Source: Acuticoccus mangrovi
GTDB taxonomy: Bacteria; Pseudomonadota; Alphaproteobacteria; Rhizobiales; Amorphaceae
DNA: 64,000 nucleotides
Assembly: GCF_016411865.1 (NCBI RefSeq)
Contig: NZ_JAEKJA010000003.1
Span: 496,001 to 560,000 of the forward strand
Reading direction: 5' to 3'
Of this stretch, positions 44,970 to 54,273 are shown piece by piece. The translations under genes and the position numbers were made by a program. A model generated the notes under the pieces. It ran no database searches. It saw nothing but the letters and a program-made list of their open reading frames with translations, and was not told the origin of the DNA. The stretch's first letter is position 1, and each line of letters opens with the position of its first letter.

Positions 44970-45860
44970 TCAGCCCTTGCAGTAGTCGGCCGCCTGCATC
45001 TCCACCGACGGCAGGCTGGAGGCGCCGAGCCCGTATTTCTCGAAATTCTCGAGCTGCCAGCCCGAGGTGAGCGCCTCGTCGATCGTCTTGTCGAAGAGGG
45101 CGATGAGCTCGTCGGAGACGCCCTTGCGGAAGCCGTAGCCGCCTGGCGAGATGTCCGGCTTGCCGTCGATCACGGGAACCTCGAAGTCCTGCACGACCTC
45201 GACGCCGGCGTCCGCGTTGCGCTGCACGGTCGAGACGAGCAGCGTCCCGACGCTCACGACGGCGTCGACGCGGCCGGCCGCGAGGCCCGCGATCATCGCA
45301 TCGTCGCTCGGAAACACGGTGATCTGGGCATCGGCGACGCCCGCCTTCTTCGCCGTCGACACCTCGTAGGTCTGCGCCACGCCGCCGAGGCGGATCTTCG
45401 GGTCTGCGGCGATGTCGGCGAAGCTGTGGAGGCCGAGCGGGTTGCCCTTCTTCACCGCAATGGCCGACGACACGACCATGTCGGGCTTCGAATAATCGAT
45501 CACGGTGCAACGCGTCGGCTTGATGGCGAGCGAACCGACGACGACGTCGAACCGGCCGGCGACGAGACCGGGGATGAGGCCGTCGAATTCCAGAAGCACC
45601 GGCTCGATCTCGCCGAGATCGTTCTCCGCCACGATCCGCTTCAAGAGATCGAAGCTCGTGCCCATCAGCTCGCCCGAAGCATCCGAGAAGCTGACCGGGG
45701 CGGCCTGGAAGTATCCAACCCGGATGCGGCCCGCGTCACGGATCGCATCGAGCGCCTGCGCGTGAGCGGCGGACCCCGCCCCGAGGACGCCGGCCACGGC
45801 GACCACCCCGCCGACCAGCGTCAAGAATGTCCGTCTGTCGAAAGTGTCAAACATCTTCAT
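44970..45860 (-). CDS. Amino-acid ABC transporter substrate-binding protein
   Basis: A 296-residue family-3 solute-binding protein. A signal with a twin-arginine-like start (DRRTFLTLVGG) runs to about AHAQ. The mature part has RIRVGYFQAAPVSFSDASG, FDGLIPGLVAGRFDVVVGS and the later DISPGGYGFRKG, all family landmarks. The ATG at 45860 is 4-5 bases after GGAG; longer starts would place hydrophilic sequence before the signal. It is the first gene of the transporter-ureohydrolase operon and divergent from a LysR regulator. Confidence 0.92.
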   Translation of the reverse strand: MKMFDTFDRRTFLTLVGGVVAVAGVLGAGSAAHAQALDAIRDAGRIRVGYFQAAPVSFSDASGELMGTSFDLLKRIVAENDLGEIEPVLLEFDGLIPGLVAGRFDVVVGSLAIKPTRCTVIDYSKPDMVVSSAIAVKKGNPLGLHSFADIAADPKIRLGGVAQTYEVSTAKKAGVADAQITVFPSDDAMIAGLAAGRVDAVVSVGTLLVSTVQRNADAGVEVVQDFEVPVIDGKPDISPGGYGFRKGVSDELIALFDKTIDEALTSGWQLENFEKYGLGASSLPSVEMQAADYCKG

Positions 45861-45887
45861 CGGCTCCAACTTTTGTGCACCCCCCAC

Positions 45888-45897
45888 GTCAATTGAC
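45888..45897. promoter_or_regulatory. Dyad in the LysR/ABC transporter divergent region
   Basis: The perfect 10-bp palindrome GTCAATTGAC, about 28 bp upstream of the binding-protein start. LysR-type sites often have this size, but it is short and could be chance. Confidence 0.35.
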
Positions 45898-45998
45898 CAC
45901 TTTTTATCCACGCCTTGGACTTGGTGACGGATTGTGCAAACGGATGGGGCATGGGACAAATTAGAAAGCGTCGACAAACCGATAGCGATTGCTAATCA

Positions 45999-46910
45999 GT
46001 GGCCCCTTCCCTCACCCATTTCGAAACGTTGGTGTGGATCAGTCGGCTCGGCTCGTTTCGGGCGACGGCGGACATGCTCGGGATCAGCCAACCGGCCGTC
46101 TCGCTGCGCATGCGGGAGCTGGAGAAAGAACTTGCCGTGCGGCTCTTCGAGCGCTCCGGGCGGACCGCCGTTCTCACCGACGACGGCCACATGGTGGCCG
46201 AATATGGCGAGCGCATTCTCGCCCTCTCCCAGGATCTACGGTTCCGCATCAGGCGGCACGAGACCCTCGTCGGCACCGTGCGGCTCGGCATTCCCGATGC
46301 GCTCGCCCTCGTCCACCTGCCAAACATTCTGCTCGCCATCGAGCGGCAGCATCCGCAGCTGCGCATCGCGGTGAGCGTCGACAGCAGCTCCGCGCTCGCG
46401 CGGCGGCTCTCCGGCAACGCCCTCGACGCCGCCGTCGTGGTCGGGGAGCAAGGCGCCGGCGCGATCCGGCAGGAGCGGGTCGGCGTTGACGAGCCGGTCT
46501 GGGTCGCCTCGCCCCGTCTCGTCGCGACCGACCGCTGCTACGGCCCGCGCGATCTCGCGCCCCACCGGATCTTCACCAGCGGCGCCTCGTCCAACATGTT
46601 CTCGATGATCGTCGAATGGTTCGGCCGCGAGGGGGTGTCGCCCCGCAATCTCTGCAGCTGCAACAGCGTGGCGACGATTTACAGCCTCGCCAAGGCGGGC
46701 GTCTGCCTCGGCGTCCTACCGCGGATCCTCATCGGCGACGACATCGCCGAGGGGCGCCTCTTCGAGCTCCACACGACCCACCCGATCCCGCCCTCCACCA
46801 TCTACTTCAGCGTCCCCCGCGCCTCGACGAATCCGGCCCTCCAGCCCCTCCTCGACATCGTCAGCACAGAATTCCAAAGCAGCCGAGACCCTGATCGCCG
46901 GACGGCCTAG
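45999..46910 (+). CDS. LysR-family transcriptional regulator
   Basis: A 303-residue LTTR. The winged helix-turn-helix is at about residues 5-64 (FETLVWISRLGSFRATADML, then ISQPAVSLRMRELEKEL). The effector domain begins at about 90 (VGTVRLGIPDALALVHLP). The start is GTG at 45999. It is divergent from the transporter-ureohydrolase operon, the standard position for a regulator of such an operon. Confidence 0.9.
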   Translation: MAPSLTHFETLVWISRLGSFRATADMLGISQPAVSLRMRELEKELAVRLFERSGRTAVLTDDGHMVAEYGERILALSQDLRFRIRRHETLVGTVRLGIPDALALVHLPNILLAIERQHPQLRIAVSVDSSSALARRLSGNALDAAVVVGEQGAGAIRQERVGVDEPVWVASPRLVATDRCYGPRDLAPHRIFTSGASSNMFSMIVEWFGREGVSPRNLCSCNSVATIYSLAKAGVCLGVLPRILIGDDIAEGRLFELHTTHPIPPSTIYFSVPRASTNPALQPLLDIVSTEFQSSRDPDRRTA

Positions 46911-47035
46911 CCGCTCAGCTCCAGGACCGCCCTGCCAGAGTGGGTGAGGCGAATGGGCTCGCTCGTCCAGAGCGCGCAGATGGCTTCGCGCGAACTCACC
47001 CTATCGGTTCCCGACGCAATGGGCGGCTGCGGCTG

Positions 47036-50000
47036 TCAGAACTCGAAGCCGATGCGGAGGGAGCCGGTGCTCGACTGGTAGTCGTCGCCGAGCTCGAGGC
47101 CGTATTCGAGGCGTGCCTCGAAGCCGTTGCCGCGGGTGAGCTGTAGGCCGAGATCGAATTGGCCGATCAGGTTGGGCACGTCGCTCTTGATCTCGAACGT
47201 GCCGGCGCTCGACAGCGCGCCGACGAGGCTCGCCTTGGTCACCCACGTGTCGTTGGTCATCGCGACCAGTCCGGCGCCGGCGTAGGGCCGCAGCACCCAC
47301 GCCTCGCCGAGGCCGAACCGACCGCCCGCTTCCAGGTAGGGAGCGAACGCCACCGTCGTCTCGTCCTGAGCGCGGACGTCCAATGCCGCCCCGGCCGGCC
47401 CGTTCTCCCGATAGGCGGGAACGTGGGCGTAGAGCAGGTCGATGTCGGCGCGCGGCCGCAAATACCAGTCGGCGAAGGGCAGCTCGTACTGGATCCTGAG
47501 GCGCCCGCCGGCGGTGAACACGTCGGTATCGCTGGTGACGCGCTGGCCCGACCCGTAGATGTCGACGCGGCGGTGATTGTCGTACCAGCCGTAGCCGAAA
47601 TTGGCGCCGAGCCCGAGATACCAGGGTCCCGCCACCCGCTTCACCGCGACCGAGGCATCGACACGCTCGCCGTCGCTTCCGGCACCGAGGCTGCCGGTGT
47701 CGGCGCCGACGATCGAATAGGACGCGCTGCCGCCGACGAACCAATCGGACGAGACCTCCCCCTGCCCGCCGACGCGGAACGTCAGCCGATCCTCGCTGTA
47801 GCCGGGAGAGCCGGCGGACGAGCCGCGACGGGTCACGCCGCCCTCGACCTTGCCCCAGACGCAGGAGGTCTCGCCGAGGAGGGTACCCTCGCCGACGAAG
47901 ACCGGGCAGGAGAAGGCGCCGTCGAGCCCGATGCGGGTGGCGAGCGCCTGATCGCTCGCGTGGACCGAGAGCGTTTCGCCGGCGATGTCGTCGAGCGCGG
48001 CGGCGTAGTCGGCACTGGAACCGATGTCGGACAGCACGCCGTAGAGCGGCGCGAGTGTGTCGGAGCCGCCGGCGTCCCAAGTGCTCTGCAGATAGCCGGC
48101 GAGCGCGCTCTCGTTGGTCGTGAGGCTCGCCCCGGAGGGGGTGAAGTCGGCCGCGGGTGAGATCGCGAGGCCGGTGGACGTGAGCTGCGCGGACCAGTCG
48201 AACAGCAGCGTGTCGGCAACGCCGAACCCCTCGTCGACGATGTCGCGCGCCGTCAGCACGGTGTAGCTGCCGGGCAGGAGGTTCAGCGACAGCGTCTCGA
48301 TCGTTCCGCCGAGATCGGCCTCGCCCGCGACTTCGACGAGGTCCGCCGTCTGGGTCCCGAGCGCGTCAATGTCGATCGCCAGGACGCCGGCATTCTCCTG
48401 CTCAAAATCACCACCGAAGACTGTCGTCGCGACGTTCGCGTCACCGCCGACCGACAGGGTGCCGGCGTTGAGCACGGCACCCACGTCGACCACCGCGCCG
48501 CTGGCGAAGAAGCCGGTATTGCCGAGGGAATTGTCGGCGAACGTGGTCACGATGTCCGAGCCTTCGAGAAGGCGGACGCTGCCGACGAGGGTGCCCTCGT
48601 TGGTCACCGCGATCCACGAGTCGAGCGCCAGGATGGCGGTGCCGTCGACCCCCGCCGCGGTCGACACCGTGCCGCTCTCGGTGATGGTGATCGTGTTCGC
48701 CCCGGTCTGCGCATCGATGTTGGCCTCGGTCCGTATCAGGCCGCCCGACACGACGATCCCGGCCGCGTCCGGACCGGTGCCGCCCTCCACCGTGCCGGCG
48801 ATGGTGAGCGCGATGCGGCTCTGCGTCTCGACGGTGCCGATGCTCTGCGCGACGATGCCGATCGCGTTGAGACCCGCCGTCGAGATCGTCCCGCCGGTCT
48901 GCGTCAGGCTGATCGCGCCGCCGACGCCGTAGGACACGCCCTGCGTCGACCCGAGATCGGCGCCGAGCACCGTGGTGTCGCCGGCGCCGACTCCGCCGCT
49001 GTTGCCGGCGCCGCTCGTCTGCACCACCACACCATGCGCATTGGCACCGTAGGTGGCGATGTCGCCGGCGAGGTCGAGCGTGATGTCGCCCCCCATGACG
49101 GGCGCGACCCCGGTCGCCAGCGACAGCGTGTTCACGTTGAGGAAGCTCAGCCCCAAGGAGGAATCGCCGAAGAAGCCGCCGCCGGCGCCGATCGACTGGG
49201 CGAAGATGCCCCAGCCGCCGTCGCCATAGGTCGTCACCGTCGCATCCGCGCCGAGATCGACGGCGATGTCGCCGCCCGCGCCGGACATCAGCGTGCTCTC
49301 GAACGTCACGGAGCTGATGCTCGTCGCCTCGCCGACGGCGAGCCCGCCACCGCCCCCGATCGACTGGGCGACGATGCCCATCGCCCGGGCGCCGCCGGCG
49401 ACGATCGCTCCGGCGCTCTTGTCGATCTCGACGGTGTTGCCGTCGCCGTTGGCTCCGGCGCTGCCTTTGAAGTCGATCCCGATCACCAGGGTGTCGGTCA
49501 GGGCGGACGCGGACTCCGACGTCCCAGAAATGCTGGAGCTCAGGCACTGGCTCGCCTCGACGCCGAGCGAGGCATATTGGGGCGAGGAGTTGGTGCAGCC
49601 GGCACCGGCGACACCACCGCCGCCGCCGATCGATTGGGCGAGAATGCCGTAGGCGTCGTCGCCGACGGCGGTGATCTCGCCGGCGTCGTCGACGATGACC
49701 GAGCCGCCGGAGTTGCCGGCGCCGCCGGACGCCGAATAGCCGACACCGAGGCTCAGGGTCGCGGACGTGCTCGATGTTCCGTCCCCGCCGACGCCACCGC
49801 CCCCACCGATCGACTGGGCGAGGATTGCATGCGCTGCGTAGCCCGCGGTGGTGATCGAGCCGGCGTTTTCGACGGTGACGGTCCCGCCGGTGCTTCCGGA
49901 GCCGGCGACGCCGCCGACGCTGACGCTCGCCGCCAGCGAGATGGAGAACTGGCCCGTCGTCTTGGCGAGCAGCTTGCTGCCGTACGCCTCGAAGTCGGAG

Positions 50001-53000
50001 TTGATCGTTTCCCAGGTCGAGGGGGTCGTCGCCGTCGCCGAGCTGCCGTTGCCGCCACCGCCGCCGATCGATTGTGCTTCGATGCCGTAGGAACGCTGGC
50101 CGTAGGTGGTGATCGTGCCGGTGTTGGCCACGGTGACGTCGCCGCCCGCCCCGCCGGCGCCGCCCTTGCCGCCGACATCGACGGTCGCCGCATAGGAGAT
50201 CGACAGCGAGCTCGACTGAGCGAGACCCTTGTCGACGAGCGACTTGACGGTGGTGATCAGCTGGCCGTCGAAGCCGAACGTGGTCGCGGGATCCGTGCCG
50301 CCGCCCGATCCGCCGCCCCCGCCGATCGACTGCGCGAAGATGCCGACGGCGTCGCCACCGGCCGTGACCACCGTCCCGTCCTCCAGGGTGGTGTAGCCGC
50401 CGGTGACGATCGTGCCGGCGTTGGTGACGGCGACCTCGCCGCCGTCGTTGCCGCTTCCGCCGTCGCCGCCGACGCTCACGTCGACCTTGATCGTGCCGGT
50501 CCCGGTGCCGGTCGCACTGCTACCCGCGGCGCCGCCGCCCCCGCCGACGGACTGGGCGTAGATGCCGTAGGACGACGCGCCATAGGTCCGAATGCGGCTG
50601 CCTGCCAGATTGGTCACGACCACCCGGCCGCCGACGTTGCCATCGCCCCCGCTGCCGCCGACCGCGGTCGCGATCGAGGCCGACATTCCCTCGCCCTCGC
50701 TCAGAAGATTGCCCAAGCTCGCGCTCGAGGTCGATGCATTCCCCGTGCCGCCGGTGCCGCCACCGCCGCCGATCGACTGGGCGAGGACGCCGATCGCGTT
50801 GTCTCCGTAGGTTTCGATCGTGCCGTCGCAATCGCTCAGGCAGGGCGTCGAGACGCCACTCGCATTCTGCACGGAGGCCGTGCCGTTGGTCACGGTCACG
50901 TCGCCGCCGGAGCCACCCCCGCCACCGGTCCCGCCGAGCGCGACGGCGAGGTTGATGTCGCCGATCCCGCCCTGCAGCGAATAGGACGCCGCGGTGGAGT
51001 CCCCCCCGTTGCCGCCGCCGCCACCGATCGACTGGGCCGACACGCCGTGCGCCCCGTCGCCGGCCGTCTTCACGGTTCCGGAGTTGGCGATGGTGATCTC
51101 GCCGCCGTCGCCGCCGGAGCCGCCGCTTCCGCCGCTCGCGAAGTCGAACGTGATGGTCGGGACCTCGGTGGTGGGGATGCCGAGGGATCGGGCCGACGCC
51201 GATCCGCCCGATCCGCCGCCCCCGCCGATCGACTGGGCGAGAATGCCGTGGGCGTCGGCACCGTCGGTCGCCGCTCCGGCGCCGGTATAGGCGTAGGTCG
51301 AGCCGTCGGCATAGCCGGTCAGGATCGTGCCGGTGTTGGTGACCGAGACCGCGTCGGCGTCGCCCCCGTCGCCGCCCGCCCCGCCCAATGCCAGGCCGAT
51401 GGTGATCACGCCGGCCGAATAGGCGGCCGCCGCCCCGCCGGTCCCCCCGCCCCCGCCGAGCGACTGGGCGACGATGCCCCAAGCCTGGTCGCCCCCGGTG
51501 GAGACGGTGGTGGCGTTGTCGATAGATACCGTGCCGCCGTCGCCGCCGCTGCCGCCGCGACCACCGATCGCCGTCGACCCGAGCGAGCCGAACGAGTCGG
51601 CGTAGCCGCCATTGCCGCCGCCCCCGCCGAGCGACTGGGCGAGGACCCCGGCGGCGTAGATGCCTTGCGTCACCACCCCGCCGGTATCCTTGAGCATGAC
51701 GGTGACCGCCGCGCCGTCGCCGCCGTTGCCCCCGGCCCCGCCGACGGCCGCGACCGCGCCCCACGCGTTCGAGCCGTTGCCGCCACCGCCGCCGACGGAT
51801 TGGGCGAGGATGCCGAGGGCGGCGAAGTCCTTCGTCGTGACCTTGCTGGCTCCGGTGGTCGTCACGCCGACCGTGCCGCCGTCGCCGCCGCCGTTCCCGT
51901 CGGCGTCGAGACCGCCGAGGAACATCGCGCGACCGGCCGAGCTGCCGCCACCGCCGCCGATCGACTGCGCCACGATGCCGATGGCGGCGTCGCCGGTCCC
52001 CTCGCCGTCGCCGGTCGTCACCGAGCCGGAGTTGGTGAGGGTCACCGCGGCGCCGTCGCCCCCATCGACGTTCGAGCTCGTCTGACTGCCGATCGCCACG
52101 GCGGCCGCGTCGCTTTCGATGATGTTGAACAGGCCGCCGCCGCCGCCCACCGACTGGGCGAGAAGGCCGTGCGCCGCGAGGCCCAGCGTCGTCACCGTGC
52201 CGCCGTTGTCGAGGACGACGCCGCCGCCGTCGAAGGCGTAGTCGCCGTCGGCGGCGTTGCCCAGCACGCTGGCGGCCGATGCATCGCCGTTGGTGACGAT
52301 CGCCGCACCGCCGATGCTGGAGGCGGCAATGCCGATCGCCATCGAGCCGGTCGTCTCGATGGTGCCGTCATTCTCGACCGTGACCGCCCCGGGGGGGCCG
52401 GGAAAGGCCGTGCTCACGGCCTGGGTGTCGGCGGGAGCCACCTCGCCGATCGAGCCGGAGCTCACCGCCAGGATACCGACCGACAGCGTGTCGCCCGAGG
52501 TGGTGAGGGTCGCGCCCTGCTCCACCCTGACCGTGACGTCGCCGCCGCTGCCGTTGTCCCAGGTGTTGGCGTAGCCGCCGGCGCTGATCGCCATCACGCC
52601 GATCGCGGTGTCGTCGGCCGTGATGGTGACGTCGCTGCCGGCCTCGAGGATCACCTCGACCGTGCCGCCGTCGCCGGCGATGGAGGTCTTGTCGTTGTCT
52701 CCCCCGAGGGGGCGCAGATGGTCGTTCGAATTGCCGCCGGTCGAGACCGCGTAGATGCCCGTCACGGTCGCGCCGGTCCCGGTGATGCTGCCGGCATTCG
52801 TGATCGTGACATCGCCCCCGTCGCCACCGAAGGACGCGATGTCGGTCTCCGCCTCCGAGACGTTGCCGACGCCGCCTTGGGAGAGCGCGAAGATCCCGTT
52901 CGTCGACCCGGTCCAGCTGCCGCCATTGGCCGAGATGGACCCGGTGTTGGTCACCGTGATCGCCCCCCCGGCGCCGCCGTCGCCCCCGTGGCGCGTGTCG

Positions 53001-53731
53001 GAGGTCGTCTCGCCCCAGCCGTCGCCACCGATCGAATAGGCCCCGACGGCATTGAGGGCGACCGGGATCTCGGTGGAGCCGAAGTCGATGGAGCCGCCCG
53101 AGCCGACGACCGAGACGACGCCGGAATTGCTGATCGTCACCGCTCCGCCGGCACCGCCGTCGAAATTCGGATCCGCGACGTTCTTGGAGTGGTCGGCAAA
53201 GCCTTCCGCGCCGATCGAGAGGCCGACGATCGCGCCGGCGCCGTAGGCGAGATAGCCGGGGGAGGAATCGTATTGCCCGGCCGGCGGTTCGAAATAGATG
53301 TCGCTCGCGATCATGCTCTCCAGGCTGAGATCGCCAGCATTGACGATCGTCACCGAGCCGCCGGCGGCATAGGCCGGCGGGCTCGTCCCCTCGGGATCGA
53401 CGGCGAAATTGTCGGCGCCCGTGACGCCGAAGGTCGAGAACACGAAGCCGTAATATTGTCCCGGCAGGGTGCCGTTTCCCGCAAGCGTCGCGGAGAGATC
53501 GGACGGGGCGGTGTCGTCGGCCTCGCGCCCGTTGGTGACGGTCGCATAGAGCGCCGCGCCGAGCCCCAGATCCAAGGTGCAGCCGTACCCTGACCCACCC
53601 TCGACGCAGCCGAGAGAGACGACGTCCGGCGGCAGGATGACTGCCGGGAAGGACGACAAGTCGTCCGCCGCCACCGGCACCGCCGAGCCCGTGAGCACGA
53701 CAGCCGCAAGCGACCACGCACACGCCCGCAT
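47036..53731 (-). CDS. Very large autotransporter (type Va) with Gly-rich repeat passenger
   Basis: A 2,231-residue protein. The ATG at 53731 begins a signal peptide (CAWSLAAVVLTGSAVPVAA). The passenger (about 25-1,900) repeats a unit of about 70-100 residues; each unit has Gly/Thr/Val-rich beta strands (VTVTNTGTI-like) and ends in (A)(H/Y/I)GI-AQS(I/V/L)GGGGG. About fourteen copies with five Gly are present, plus a GAGGG variant and some degenerate ones. The last 270 or so residues form a C-terminal beta-barrel ending in Phe (SLRIGFEF). The passenger is probably a beta-helix displayed on the cell surface; adhesion or biofilm roles are usual for such proteins. No processing protease or regulator is adjacent. 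Confidence 0.9.
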   Translation of the reverse strand: MRACAWSLAAVVLTGSAVPVAADDLSSFPAVILPPDVVSLGCVEGGSGYGCTLDLGLGAALYATVTNGREADDTAPSDLSATLAGNGTLPGQYYGFVFSTFGVTGADNFAVDPEGTSPPAYAAGGSVTIVNAGDLSLESMIASDIYFEPPAGQYDSSPGYLAYGAGAIVGLSIGAEGFADHSKNVADPNFDGGAGGAVTISNSGVVSVVGSGGSIDFGSTEIPVALNAVGAYSIGGDGWGETTSDTRHGGDGGAGGAITVTNTGSISANGGSWTGSTNGIFALSQGGVGNVSEAETDIASFGGDGGDVTITNAGSITGTGATVTGIYAVSTGGNSNDHLRPLGGDNDKTSIAGDGGTVEVILEAGSDVTITADDTAIGVMAISAGGYANTWDNGSGGDVTVRVEQGATLTTSGDTLSVGILAVSSGSIGEVAPADTQAVSTAFPGPPGAVTVENDGTIETTGSMAIGIAASSIGGAAIVTNGDASAASVLGNAADGDYAFDGGGVVLDNGGTVTTLGLAAHGLLAQSVGGGGGLFNIIESDAAAVAIGSQTSSNVDGGDGAAVTLTNSGSVTTGDGEGTGDAAIGIVAQSIGGGGGSSAGRAMFLGGLDADGNGGGDGGTVGVTTTGASKVTTKDFAALGILAQSVGGGGGNGSNAWGAVAAVGGAGGNGGDGAAVTVMLKDTGGVVTQGIYAAGVLAQSLGGGGGNGGYADSFGSLGSTAIGGRGGSGGDGGTVSIDNATTVSTGGDQAWGIVAQSLGGGGGTGGAAAAYSAGVITIGLALGGAGGDGGDADAVSVTNTGTILTGYADGSTYAYTGAGAATDGADAHGILAQSIGGGGGSGGSASARSLGIPTTEVPTITFDFASGGSGGSGGDGGEITIANSGTVKTAGDGAHGVSAQSIGGGGGNGGDSTAASYSLQGGIGDINLAVALGGTGGGGGSGGDVTVTNGTASVQNASGVSTPCLSDCDGTIETYGDNAIGVLAQSIGGGGGTGGTGNASTSSASLGNLLSEGEGMSASIATAVGGSGGDGNVGGRVVVTNLAGSRIRTYGASSYGIYAQSVGGGGGAAGSSATGTGTGTIKVDVSVGGDGGSGNDGGEVAVTNAGTIVTGGYTTLEDGTVVTAGGDAVGIFAQSIGGGGGSGGGTDPATTFGFDGQLITTVKSLVDKGLAQSSSLSISYAATVDVGGKGGAGGAGGDVTVANTGTITTYGQRSYGIEAQSIGGGGGNGSSATATTPSTWETINSDFEAYGSKLLAKTTGQFSISLAASVSVGGVAGSGSTGGTVTVENAGSITTAGYAAHAILAQSIGGGGGVGGDGTSSTSATLSLGVGYSASGGAGNSGGSVIVDDAGEITAVGDDAYGILAQSIGGGGGVAGAGCTNSSPQYASLGVEASQCLSSSISGTSESASALTDTLVIGIDFKGSAGANGDGNTVEIDKSAGAIVAGGARAMGIVAQSIGGGGGLAVGEATSISSVTFESTLMSGAGGDIAVDLGADATVTTYGDGGWGIFAQSIGAGGGFFGDSSLGLSFLNVNTLSLATGVAPVMGGDITLDLAGDIATYGANAHGVVVQTSGAGNSGGVGAGDTTVLGADLGSTQGVSYGVGGAISLTQTGGTISTAGLNAIGIVAQSIGTVETQSRIALTIAGTVEGGTGPDAAGIVVSGGLIRTEANIDAQTGANTITITESGTVSTAAGVDGTAILALDSWIAVTNEGTLVGSVRLLEGSDIVTTFADNSLGNTGFFASGAVVDVGAVLNAGTLSVGGDANVATTVFGGDFEQENAGVLAIDIDALGTQTADLVEVAGEADLGGTIETLSLNLLPGSYTVLTARDIVDEGFGVADTLLFDWSAQLTSTGLAISPAADFTPSGASLTTNESALAGYLQSTWDAGGSDTLAPLYGVLSDIGSSADYAAALDDIAGETLSVHASDQALATRIGLDGAFSCPVFVGEGTLLGETSCVWGKVEGGVTRRGSSAGSPGYSEDRLTFRVGGQGEVSSDWFVGGSASYSIVGADTGSLGAGSDGERVDASVAVKRVAGPWYLGLGANFGYGWYDNHRRVDIYGSGQRVTSDTDVFTAGGRLRIQYELPFADWYLRPRADIDLLYAHVPAYRENGPAGAALDVRAQDETTVAFAPYLEAGGRFGLGEAWVLRPYAGAGLVAMTNDTWVTKASLVGALSSAGTFEIKSDVPNLIGQFDLGLQLTRGNGFEARLEYGLELGDDYQSSTGSLRIGFEF

Positions 53732-54273
53732 GAACGAATCCCCACGCACTCTTGTTCTCCTCTCGCCTGCCGGTGAGAGCCCATTTTTGTCGCCGCAGGT
53801 CCTTGCCGCTGCGTCGTCACCGTAGGGCCGTGCCGACGTCGCAAGCAAGATTATTCCAAATTGCAACAGTGCTTCTGTCGCATTCCTGGCACATTCTTCT
53901 ACTTGCGATTGTTTATCCTGTCCCACGCGACAACGCTGTGCCGGAACAAGTCCCTCTCCTCGCGTTGTTCTGCCGAAGGACGGTTCGGTCGGCCTGCGGC
54001 CGTCGTCTGACTTCAGAGCGGGGAGGGCCAAGGGGCGCTGCCCCTTGCTCCCCGAAGCGAAATCGCACCGACCGTGGCTCAGTCGCTGCGCTCCCTGCGC
54101 CCGCACCACTCGGCGCGATTTCACTTCTCCCCTCCGATCCCCGGTCTCGCCGACGGGCAGGGTTGCAGCCATGGCTGCAACCCGCCGGGTACGGGTCGCA
54201 GAGCACGACCGCCGCGACCCGCGGCAACGCCGTTGGAGAGGGCTCGGGATCCCGCTGCGACGCGGGTCGCCGG
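53732..54273. other. Structured non-coding region upstream of the autotransporter
   Basis: About 540 bp with no supported gene. The part next to the autotransporter (to about 53930) is AT-richer and should hold its promoter; I could not settle the -35/-10 boxes. The rest is crowded with inverted repeats: AAGGGGC/GCCCCTT with a 3-nt loop (54030-54046), GAAGCGAAATCGC facing GCGATTTCACTTC (54054-54066 and 54115-54127, one mismatch), and a 24-bp perfect palindrome at 54160-54183. Confidence 0.6.
54160..54183. repeat. Perfect 24-bp palindrome
   Basis: GGGTTGCAGCCA followed directly by its complement with no spacer. It lies between the ends of the quinone oxidoreductase gene and the start region of the autotransporter. 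No T tract follows on either side. Confidence 0.75.

Noticed and set aside
49034-53593. A 1,519-codon open frame on the plus strand opposite the autotransporter
   Set aside because: It mirrors the Gly/Ala/Val-rich repeats of the real gene; the translation is a low-complexity Arg/Ala/Asp pattern with no ribosome site or domain.
47036-53731. CRISPR-like array suggested by regularly spaced short repeats
   Set aside because: The repeats are in frame, encode the Gly5 turns of the autotransporter, vary at third positions, and no cas genes are present anywhere in the window.
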